In this document: piece by piece, positions 10,211-18,111 of the stretch
Numbering within the stretch: the stretch's first letter is position 1
Layout: each line of letters begins with the position of its first letter
Assembly: GCF_027595165.1 (NCBI RefSeq)
Contig: NZ_CP097291.1
Span: forward strand, 806,001-870,000
Source of the DNA: Providencia sp. PROV188
Lineage (GTDB): Bacteria; Pseudomonadota; Gammaproteobacteria; Enterobacterales; Enterobacteriaceae
Reading direction: 5' to 3'
DNA: 64,000 bases
Translations under genes and position numbers: made by a program
Notes under the pieces: model-generated
Told to the model about the DNA's origin: nothing
Databases searched by the model: none
The model's input: only the letters and a program-made list of their open reading frames with translations

Positions 10211-10241
10211 GCCCTGAGTCTTACGACTCGGGGCTTTTTTT
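10211..10241 (+). terminator. Terminator after tRNA-Asp
   Basis: Perfect-looking hairpin GCCCTGAGTC (10211-10220), loop TTAC, GACTCGGGGC (10225-10234), followed by seven Ts. Confidence 0.93.
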
Positions 10242-11042
10242 GCTTCAAAATTCCCCATTACATGACATCTCCAGCCTTTGGATGTACATGCCTCAATTCG
10301 CTCTTACACTCATTCTCACCCTTACAGGGGAAAGCTAGGTGGTTTATTACAGCCAATTCTGTTTTCTGTACTCACGGGGGGCATATACAGTCATCAAATT
10401 ATTTATAGGAACGATAATTAATCCTATTATCGATAGACGTTATTACTGAGATATTGTTATTTTCGATTATTGAAATAGGAACCATCAATGTATATTAAAT
10501 TAACATTTCATTTTACGAACTAAGAATAATTCCTATGTGAATTGGGAATTATAAGGGAATATTCTTAGTTTATATTCAAATATTGAATTTAAGTGAAATT
10601 ATGAAAATTAATAGATGATATATATTACTAATTATGGGCTCTGACTATTTTGAAGGCGATTAAATGATAAAGGTATTTAATTAGAATGCGATAAACTTAT
10701 ATTTTACACGCAGCGGGAGTATTTCGTGATAATAAGTTATTTACTCGTATTAAGGTATTTTTACCAGAATGTTAATAGGCATTAACACCGCCTATAGACC
10801 CCTCTTTTAGGATGGTTTTAACTTAGATATAAATTCTTTGTATTTATATATATATAGAATTTAAGTTTTATTTTTATCAATTTTATGGTTTTTATGCTCA
10901 CGCACTATATGAGTTAGAAAAATAAATAATTTTTTAACATGTAAATTATTTCAATAAAAACAGTATATTATGAATCAATTGATAGAATAGCGACTAAAAC
11001 TGATAGCATTTCTTTGGATTGGTAAAATTCGGGGGAGTAAAA
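10242..11042. other. 800-bp AT-rich region without a gene
   Basis: No ORF of substance, RNA gene or repeat is recognised on either strand. The composition is strikingly AT-rich, with runs such as TATATATATAG near 10848, which fits an H-NS-bound silencing region upstream of an acquired secretion operon. That function is inference. Confidence 0.4.
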
Positions 11043-11072
11043 TTGACGCATATCAACTTTGAACGATATAAT
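11043..11072 (+). promoter_or_regulatory. Sigma-70 promoter of the adhesin locus with an overlapping FNR-like box
   Basis: Near-consensus -35 TTGACG (11043-11048), an 18-bp spacer and a perfect -10 TATAAT (11067-11072) place a start site near 11079, about 210 nt before the lipoprotein gene. The same -35 region reads TTGACGCATATCAA (11043-11056), nine of ten informative bases of the FNR box TTGAT-N4-ATCAA. A regulator bound there would block the promoter, so oxygen-dependent repression is possible but unproven. Confidence 0.65.
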
Positions 11073-11099
11073 GCTGAAGTTTTCATCATGTAACAAAAT

Positions 11100-11189
11100 G
11101 CTTCAGGTACCCATTTAATGGGTTAAATTGAAGCAAAAATAATTATAAGCATTTTATTTTTAAGCTGGAGACTAAATGATTTCCAGCTT
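11100..11189 (+). promoter_or_regulatory. Structured 5' leader of the lipoprotein-adhesin transcript
   Basis: Hairpin 1 pairs GCTTCA (11100-11105) with TGAAGC (11129-11134) around the inner palindrome ACCCATTTAATGGGT (11109-11123). Hairpin 2 pairs AAGCTGGA (11162-11169) with TCCAGCTT (11182-11189). In addition AAAATGCTT (11095-11103) is complementary to AAGCATTTT (11147-11155), which would be exclusive with hairpin 1. No known riboswitch class is recognised. Confidence 0.45.
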
Positions 11190-11289
11190 TAGTATTTATT
11201 CAAATCACTACGATATTTATTCTCTCTAATATTACGTAGAGGGATTTTGCTTTGCATAAATTAAACACCATAGCGTTGAAAGGATTAAT

Positions 11290-11799
11290 ATGAAAAAGAT
11301 CACTAGCGTTGTAATACTATTATGTATTGCAGCATTGACGGGTTGTGTGCGTAATGAAGGATTGCACGGGTATAATAACGAAACATGGAAGAATAAGAAT
11401 ATTCTTAAAGAAAGCAAGGAAGTTGAAAGTAATAAAGCATTAGTCTCTTTCTATAGAATAGATAATCAAGTTGAAGGGAAAACAATTAATATATTTGTGA
11501 ATAAACAGTACCTCACTTCATTAGAGCCTAATGCGACTAAACAAATTAAATTATGCTCTGGAAACAACAATTTCACTGCATATAAGACAGATGTTAGCGA
11601 GCGCTATAATACCAAATTAAACGAAATCGATAATAAGCCACTAGAGCCAGGCAAATCCTATGCATTCTTGGTTACTGAAACCAATGGAACAGTATCATTA
11701 AAACCAATGACAGAAAAAGAAGTTAATGAATTTAAAGGGAAAGTTAGCACCCAGGTTCATACTTTACCTCGTGTGGATGTAGCTCAAAGCTGCCAATAA
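11290..11799 (+). CDS. Small lipoprotein preceding the T1SS adhesin
   Basis: A 169-residue protein with signal peptide and lipobox LTGC (Cys19), preceded by a good ribosome-binding site, AAAGGATTAAT-ATG. The mature part is predicted beta-rich (ALVSFYRIDNQVEGKTINIFV... followed by LEPGKSYAFLV), recalling the N-terminal beta-sandwich of lipoproteins that accompany type I secreted adhesins; no OmpA-like peptidoglycan-binding domain is present. I do not recognise a named family with certainty. It lies 65 bp before the adhesin start on the same strand and probably shares its promoter, suggesting a role in surface display or anchoring of the adhesin (inference). Confidence 0.7.
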   Translation: MKKITSVVILLCIAALTGCVRNEGLHGYNNETWKNKNILKESKEVESNKALVSFYRIDNQVEGKTINIFVNKQYLTSLEPNATKQIKLCSGNNNFTAYKTDVSERYNTKLNEIDNKPLEPGKSYAFLVTETNGTVSLKPMTEKEVNEFKGKVSTQVHTLPRVDVAQSCQ

Positions 11800-11864
11800 T
11801 TAACACGATTTTAAACTAAATTTAATTCAATAAATAATTGTCCGATACGAGGCAATGGATAACT

Positions 11865-14800
11865 ATGTCTATTAAAAAAATATCAATTAAAGTTAATAAT
11901 AGCAAAGAGACGATTGAGCAATATTCTGTTACTGGTGGGGAAAACGGTGCAGGACAATTAAAACAACCACTGCATATTAATGCACAAAAAGATGTAAATT
12001 ATTTATTAATTGATGAAAGTACACAATTCGCACCAGAAAACATTGCGGTTAAGCGTGTTGATAAAAATCTTGTCATCGCATTTGAAGGCGGCGATGTAGA
12101 AAGTCCTGATTTAATTATCGAAAATTACTTTGCTGAGAATGGCGCCATTGGTTATCAAGAAGGCGATGCAAACCTCATTATTGGTCAATATGAAAATGGC
12201 CAATACTTCCCATACGTTCCGGAAAGTGCAGTAAAAGCAGATGCAATCAGCCAGTTAGCTGACGGTCAAGCGGCTGGACAAGCTATTGGTGGCGATGCAT
12301 TACCTCCATTGTGGGCATTTAACCCATGGTGGTTAGCTGCACTGGTTCCTCTTATTGGTATTCCTGCTGTGGCAATCAGTGGCGGCGGTGGTGGTGGCGG
12401 TCACTCTAAAGTTGTCGACCATGCACCTATCGCGGGTGATGACTCTGCACATGCAAAACATAATACTCCTGTTACTATCCATGTTACTGCGAATGACAGT
12501 GATGTTGATGGCGACTTAAATCCAAACTCTATTCGTATTGTTAAAGAAGGTTCTAAAGGAACCGTGACAATCGGTAAAGATGGAAAGATTATCTATACAC
12601 CAAATAAAGGTGAATATGGCGTTGATACCATCACTTATGTGGTGAAAGATCGTGCAGGTCATGAGTCGAATGTTGCTACCATCACTGTAAAAATTGACGC
12701 GGCTCCAGAAGCGAAAGACGATTCTGCAGCAACCAAAGAATCTAAACCTGTCACCATCGATATGGAAAATAACTACTCCGATAAAGACGGGGATGTTGAC
12801 CATAGCTCTTTAGCGATTAAAACCAATGGTGGCAAAGGTTTCGCGAAGTTTGTTAATGGTAAGTTAGTGTACCAGCCGAATAAAGGCGAAGTGGGTACTG
12901 ACACCATCACTTATACCGTGACAGATAAAAACGGTAACGTCTCTGAAGATGCGACGATCACCATCAACATCGATGCGCCACCAGTAGCGAACGACGACTC
13001 AGCTAAAGCCAACAAGGCAACGCCAGTTGAATTAGATGTTTTGGATAATGATACCGATCTCGACGGTGATATTGACCCAACAACATTAGTTGTTGTGGGT
13101 GAACCAACCAAAGGCACCGTCAAAGTGGTTGATGGTAAGCTGGTGTACACCGCGAACCCAGATGCCATGGGTCAAGATACGATTACGTATCTGGTCAAAG
13201 ATAAAAATGGCAACGTGTCTAATAAAGCGACTGTGACCATTGATATCACTGAGCCGCCAGTTGCCAATGAAGATAAAGCCGATACTCGCCACAATACCCC
13301 AGTTGAAATTGATGTCACAGCGAACGATACTGACCTCGACGGTGATTTAGATAAAAACAGCGTAGTGATCACTCAGCCGGGCACCAAAGGCACCGTGACC
13401 ATCGGCGAAGATGGCAAGCTGATCTATACCCCAAATCCAGGGGCAACGGGCACAGACACCATCACTTATACCGTGAAAGATAAGAACGGTAACGTCTCCA
13501 ACGAAGCAACGGTGACTATTAACATTGATGCGCCACCAGTGGCAGGCAATGATGTTGCCGATACGCGCCACAATACGCCCGTTGAAATCGATATCACCGC
13601 GAACGATACCGATCTTAATGGTGATCTGGACAAAAACAGCGTAGTGATCACCCAGCCGGGCAGTAAAGGCACGGTCACCATCGGTGAAGATGGCAAGCTG
13701 ATCTTCACCCCAAATCCAGGGGAAACGGGTACCGACACCATCACTTATACCGTGAAAGATAAGAACGGTAACGTGTCGAATGAAGCGACGGTAACTATCA
13801 ATATCGATGCACCGCCAGTAGCAGTTGATGATACAGCGGCCACCAAAGAATCGGTGCCGGTGACCATTGACGTGTTGGTCAATGACACCGATTTAGACAA
13901 AGATATCGACCCAAGCACGTTGGTGATCAAGACCAATGGCAGCAAAGGGACGGCAACTATTGTTGACGGCAAGTTGGTTTATACCCCACATGCGGGTGAA
14001 GTGGGCACGGATACCATCACGTACCAAGTGTTTGATAAAAACGGCAACGTGTCGAATGAAGCGACGGTAACTATCAATATCGATGCACCACCAGTAGCAG
14101 TTGATGATACAGCGGCGACCAAAGAATCGGTGCCGGTGACCATTGACGTGTTAGCCAACGACACCGATTTAGACAAAGACATCGACCCAAGCACGCTGGT
14201 GATCAAGACCAATGGCAGCAAAGGGACGGCAACTATTGTTGACGGCAAGTTGGTTTATACCCCACATACGGGTGAAGTGGGCACGGATACCATCACGTAC
14301 CAAGTGTTCGATAAGAACGGTAATGTCTCCAATGAAGCGACGGTGACAGTCGATATCGACGCGGCGCCAGTGGCAGTTGATGACTCAGCAAAAGCCAACA
14401 AAGCGACACCTGTTGAGATTGATGTACTCGGTAATGATACTGACTTAGATAATGATATCGATCCAAATACGTTAGCAGTTGTTGAGCAGCCATCACAAGG
14501 CACTGTGAGTATTGTGAACGGCAAGCTGGTGTACACACCGAATGCGGATGCGAAGGGTACGGACACCATCACTTACACAGTGAAGGATGCTAACGGTAAT
14601 GTTTCCAATAAAGCGACCGTGACCATTGTAATCAATGAACCCCCCGTTGCTGGTGATGACCATGGTCAAACTAAGCAAGGTGTTCCGACAATTATTGATG
14701 TGTTGATTAATGACAAAGATCCTGATGGAGAGTTGGATAAATCAACCCTGCATATTGAAAAGAATGGCAGCAAAGGTACCGCGACGTTTGATGCAGATGG

Positions 14801-16766
14801 CAAACTGATTTATACACCAAAACCAGGTGCTACAGGCCAAGATACCATCACTTATACCGTGAAAGATAAGGATGGCAGCATCTCAAATACAGCGACTGTC
14901 ACTATTGATATTACACCAACGCAAACGACACCGACGGAAGTCTTCGAGAAAGGCTTAAGAACGGATGGAACTGCGGGTGATAAATCGCCTGTGACTGTGC
15001 ATGGCGTTATTGAGTTATCTAATCCAACAGATAAACCAACAACTCCAAGCGATATTAAGATCATTGAGCCGACAACCAAGCTGACTTCAGGTGGAGAACC
15101 TATTTCATGGGAATCTACTGACAATGGTTTTGTGGGTAAAACACCAAATGGAAAAGAAGTGATTTCCGTTAAAGTGACAGATACCCCAACCGCAGATGGC
15201 AGCACAAAGGTTAATTATGAAGTTAATCTCAAAGGCCTTGTTGATCATCCAGCAGGCAAAGACTCTCTGAATATTGATTTTGGTGTGAAAAATGGCACCG
15301 ATGAAGTGAAAACTGAAATCGTGGTTCATGATGATAAGCCTGAAGCCTCGAATGTTGAATTATCAGTAGAACCACCAGTTGAAAATACCTTTTATGCTAA
15401 CTTGATTATCTCGTTAGATTTGTCCAGTAGCATGGGTAGAGATGATAGTGGTATTCAAGGCGGTAACACTGCATCAGGAATGAAAACGCGATATGACGCT
15501 GCATTAGATTCAATTGATAGCGTGTTAAGTAGTTATGAAGAGCGTCTAAACAGCGCTGATGCAGGAGAAGTGCGCGTTAGCATTAATGGTTTTGCTAAGC
15601 AAGCATCGGCAATTGGTGGGGCGCCGGGTTACCCAATGGATCAACCATACTGGTGTACCATCTCTGAGGCAAAACAAATTATTGAAGGTTTACGTGGCGC
15701 TCAAACGCTACGCCCAGACTGGCATGTTATCGGTGTAGATACTAACTATGATGCAGCATTGCAGCAGGTGATCAGTATTTTCCAAAAAACATCCAGTAGT
15801 GGCATGGAACCGATTGATGCAAAAGATATTAATGGAAAACTAGATAACACATTGTTTGTGATTACTGATGGTATTCCGAACTATGGTAACCAAAGCAATA
15901 GTCAGGATCCTGTTGCTGGAAATGGTATAGCACCAACATCACCAAATGGTTTTGTCCCAGGAAGCCCAAATACTGATATTGGTGAAGATAGCTGGAAGGC
16001 TTTCTTAACAGAAAAAGGTATTCGCTCTGTGGCTATTGGTATTGGTCAAGATATGCTCAATAGCGTGGGTGGTAAAACAGGTGAAGAGTTTATTCAGCCT
16101 ATCGCTTTTGATGGTCAAAAAGGCCAAAACAACGATGCTAACGACGTTATCGTTCTGAAAGATATGAGCTCTTTAGGTAACATCCTGAGCAAATATGTCC
16201 CTAATGAAAACACCATCGAAAGTAGCTTCTCAAAAGCGAATGATGGCAAGGAAACCCTGAGCTTCGGCGCGGATGGCATGAAATCTATCAGCATTGAAGT
16301 GGATGGCCACACTTACAAATACGATCCAACAACCAAGGAAATTACGTCGGATAACCTTGATAAGAGCATGTGGGTTGATTTTGGTCAGGGTGAATTAGCC
16401 GTTAAAACCGATGCGGGCGGTTTACTCTCTATCTCTTTAGGTGAGAAAAACTTTGGTCACTTAACCTATCGTCCGGGGGCAACACGTCCGACGGGAATGG
16501 AGAAAGAGACCTTTACGCTGACGTTAACCGATAACGACGGTACCAACGGTAAGTCATCAATTTCAGTGGGTATCAGTAAGTTAAAAGAGTCAGGTAACAC
16601 AGGCTTGAATGATACTGATTTAACAGCCCTGAAACTGTTCTCACCAGAAAGTGCAATGGAGTTACATGGAGTAGACACCGATGTCAATGCAACATCAAGT
16701 CACTCTACTGGTTTCATGAACTCATCATTAGATGCGTTACAAGAAACTCAGAGCGCCATTATTTAA
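11865..16766 (+). CDS. Large type I secreted adhesin, BapA/LapA-like, with VWA domain
   Basis: A 1633-residue protein. Residues 1-140 match the BapA/LapF-type prefix; 147-172 are hydrophobic, followed by a Gly7 run (173-179), an arrangement seen in N-terminal retention modules. Residues about 187-1017 are nine Ig/cadherin-like repeats of about 92 residues with NDTDLDGD calcium-type motifs. A linker domain is followed by a von Willebrand A domain with MIDAS DLSSS (Asp1185-Ser1189) and FVITDG (Asp1335). The C-terminus is small and hydrophobic, ending with ALQETQSAII, fitting a T1SS signal. There are no RTX nonapeptides. ATG 11865 (MSIKKISIKVNN) is preferred over the upstream TTG at 11838. The dedicated exporter follows. 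The likely role is biofilm or surface adhesion. Confidence 0.9.
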   Translation: MSIKKISIKVNNSKETIEQYSVTGGENGAGQLKQPLHINAQKDVNYLLIDESTQFAPENIAVKRVDKNLVIAFEGGDVESPDLIIENYFAENGAIGYQEGDANLIIGQYENGQYFPYVPESAVKADAISQLADGQAAGQAIGGDALPPLWAFNPWWLAALVPLIGIPAVAISGGGGGGGHSKVVDHAPIAGDDSAHAKHNTPVTIHVTANDSDVDGDLNPNSIRIVKEGSKGTVTIGKDGKIIYTPNKGEYGVDTITYVVKDRAGHESNVATITVKIDAAPEAKDDSAATKESKPVTIDMENNYSDKDGDVDHSSLAIKTNGGKGFAKFVNGKLVYQPNKGEVGTDTITYTVTDKNGNVSEDATITINIDAPPVANDDSAKANKATPVELDVLDNDTDLDGDIDPTTLVVVGEPTKGTVKVVDGKLVYTANPDAMGQDTITYLVKDKNGNVSNKATVTIDITEPPVANEDKADTRHNTPVEIDVTANDTDLDGDLDKNSVVITQPGTKGTVTIGEDGKLIYTPNPGATGTDTITYTVKDKNGNVSNEATVTINIDAPPVAGNDVADTRHNTPVEIDITANDTDLNGDLDKNSVVITQPGSKGTVTIGEDGKLIFTPNPGETGTDTITYTVKDKNGNVSNEATVTINIDAPPVAVDDTAATKESVPVTIDVLVNDTDLDKDIDPSTLVIKTNGSKGTATIVDGKLVYTPHAGEVGTDTITYQVFDKNGNVSNEATVTINIDAPPVAVDDTAATKESVPVTIDVLANDTDLDKDIDPSTLVIKTNGSKGTATIVDGKLVYTPHTGEVGTDTITYQVFDKNGNVSNEATVTVDIDAAPVAVDDSAKANKATPVEIDVLGNDTDLDNDIDPNTLAVVEQPSQGTVSIVNGKLVYTPNADAKGTDTITYTVKDANGNVSNKATVTIVINEPPVAGDDHGQTKQGVPTIIDVLINDKDPDGELDKSTLHIEKNGSKGTATFDADGKLIYTPKPGATGQDTITYTVKDKDGSISNTATVTIDITPTQTTPTEVFEKGLRTDGTAGDKSPVTVHGVIELSNPTDKPTTPSDIKIIEPTTKLTSGGEPISWESTDNGFVGKTPNGKEVISVKVTDTPTADGSTKVNYEVNLKGLVDHPAGKDSLNIDFGVKNGTDEVKTEIVVHDDKPEASNVELSVEPPVENTFYANLIISLDLSSSMGRDDSGIQGGNTASGMKTRYDAALDSIDSVLSSYEERLNSADAGEVRVSINGFAKQASAIGGAPGYPMDQPYWCTISEAKQIIEGLRGAQTLRPDWHVIGVDTNYDAALQQVISIFQKTSSSGMEPIDAKDINGKLDNTLFVITDGIPNYGNQSNSQDPVAGNGIAPTSPNGFVPGSPNTDIGEDSWKAFLTEKGIRSVAIGIGQDMLNSVGGKTGEEFIQPIAFDGQKGQNNDANDVIVLKDMSSLGNILSKYVPNENTIESSFSKANDGKETLSFGADGMKSISIEVDGHTYKYDPTTKEITSDNLDKSMWVDFGQGELAVKTDAGGLLSISLGEKNFGHLTYRPGATRPTGMEKETFTLTLTDNDGTNGKSSISVGISKLKESGNTGLNDTDLTALKLFSPESAMELHGVDTDVNATSSHSTGFMNSSLDALQETQSAII
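12423..14915 (+). repeat. Nine tandem Ig-like repeats inside the adhesin gene
   Basis: Nine in-frame units of 276-279 bp. Each protein unit runs from (P)PVAxDD through NDTDxDGDxD and GKLxYTPNxGxxGTDTITYxVKDKNGNVSNxATVTIxID. Units 4-5 and units 6-7 are the closest pairs; units 6 (from 13809) and 7 (from 14085) are almost identical at DNA level, which points to recent duplication or gene conversion. Repeat number is likely to vary between strains. Confidence 0.93.
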
Positions 16767-16775
16767 GGCTAATGA

Positions 16776-16802
16776 TTGAGGGTTACCACGGGTAGCCCTC
16801 AA
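16776..16802 (+). terminator. Hairpin after the adhesin gene, probable attenuator
   Basis: Twelve-base stem TTGAGGGTTACC / GGTAGCCCTCAA around loop ACG (one G-T pair), followed by TATTTTATTT rather than a solid T-run. It lies between the adhesin and its exporter genes, so it may reduce read-through into them or protect the adhesin mRNA 3' end. Confidence 0.6.
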
Positions 16803-16848
16803 TATTTTATTTCGCCAACACCAGTTTTATTTACTTTGTGCCAACTTT

Positions 16849-18108
16849 ATGAAATCTCTAATTAATAGCATCTTAGCGTTATTCTTCGTGAAGATGCTTT
16901 TTCTTTCTGCTGTGGCAGATGTGGTTGAATTAAAAAACTTATTAAAAGATTCACTCGATAATGCCCCAGAAGTCCAAGAGGCTTATGCCAATTATCAAGC
17001 GGCACAAAGCAACGTTAGTGCAGCGGAAGCTGGGCATTACCCGGTCGTCAGTTTAATGGGAACTCAGCCTCTTGCGCAGCAACACAAATACGAAAGTAAC
17101 GCGATGGAATCGGGGTTTCACCTTGGTACCAAAGCGACCATGAACATTTATGCTTGGGGTGGAATTGAAGCGGGTGTAGACCGCGAACAGTCCAAGCAAA
17201 GTTACTATGAAAACCAATATATTCTTTCTCAAGAAGATATTAGCGTGCGCATCAGTCAGCTTTATTTGCAGGTTTTACGCCACAAGGAAACCCTTGATGT
17301 GATTGATGAAAACCTCGTTCGTCATCACCAAATTGAAAAGCAACTGACCTCGATTGTTCAGCATGACTCTGGTCGAATGAGCGAATTAACGCAAGTGAAA
17401 GCGCGTACCTTAAAAGTGGAAATGAGCCGCGCTGAAACAGAAAGAAACCTGAATTTAGCCCTGAGCCAATTATCGATTTTGACTCAGCGCCAGCTAACTG
17501 TTGACCAATTTGTTGACCCATTCAGAGCCACGACTAGCGGTGCGATTTTAGCCAAATTTCAAGAAGATAATCTAGAAAATAACCCAAGTTATAAAGCCCA
17601 AGTGGCCGATGCTCAAAGCCTTGATGCCGAAGTTAAAGTCGCCAGCGCCATGAGAAAGCCAGCCCTGAATTTGGAAGTTAATGCGACGCCAGATAATAGC
17701 GAAGTTTTCTTACGTGTTTCTTGGAATATTTTTGACCAAGCGAGCTATTACAGCCAAGCACAGAAAGAGTATGCCCTGTCCGCAGCCAATGAGCGTATTA
17801 AAAAAACATTCCGTGAAATTAAAGAGATGAGCCAATCTGCGGCGATCAATATGGCGCAAAGTGAAAAACAAGGAAATATAGCCAAAGCCTATATCGCAGA
17901 GCAAAAAGTGGTGATCAGCAACTATGAAAAGCAATTTACGATCAACCGCCGCACTTTGATTGATTTGCTTGATGCGTATAACGAGCTAGCAAGTATTCAA
18001 ACCAGCGCTGTTATCTTACAAAACGACTTCCGTGACGCGACACTCAATTACCTCAGTGTGCAGGCAAAAATGTCTGCATGGATGAACCAAGAATTGGCTT
18101 CTAGATAA
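16849..18108 (+). CDS. TolC-family outer membrane protein of the adhesin T1SS (LapE-like)
   Basis: A 419-residue outer-membrane efflux protein with a signal peptide (about residues 1-24) and two OEP repeats rich in coiled-coil heptads (about 80-230 and 270-410). It has the usual ELKNLLKDSLDNAPEVQEAYANYQAA beginning of TolC/LapE channels. It would form the trimeric exit duct for the adhesin. It is a T1SS-dedicated paralogue: the ABC gene starts three bases after its stop. Housekeeping tolC would be elsewhere in the genome. Confidence 0.92.
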   Translation: MKSLINSILALFFVKMLFLSAVADVVELKNLLKDSLDNAPEVQEAYANYQAAQSNVSAAEAGHYPVVSLMGTQPLAQQHKYESNAMESGFHLGTKATMNIYAWGGIEAGVDREQSKQSYYENQYILSQEDISVRISQLYLQVLRHKETLDVIDENLVRHHQIEKQLTSIVQHDSGRMSELTQVKARTLKVEMSRAETERNLNLALSQLSILTQRQLTVDQFVDPFRATTSGAILAKFQEDNLENNPSYKAQVADAQSLDAEVKVASAMRKPALNLEVNATPDNSEVFLRVSWNIFDQASYYSQAQKEYALSAANERIKKTFREIKEMSQSAAINMAQSEKQGNIAKAYIAEQKVVISNYEKQFTINRRTLIDLLDAYNELASIQTSAVILQNDFRDATLNYLSVQAKMSAWMNQELASR

Positions 18109-18111
18109 ATT

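Noticed and set aside
12516..15329. Many open frames of 60-117 codons on the minus strand opposite the adhesin repeats
   Set aside because: They recur with the repeat period and have no ribosome-binding sites or recognisable families; they are by-products of the repeated plus-strand codons.
11865..16766. RTX toxin
   Set aside because: No GGxGxDxxx nonapeptides and no acyltransferase or pore-forming region; Ig-like repeats plus VWA indicate an adhesin.
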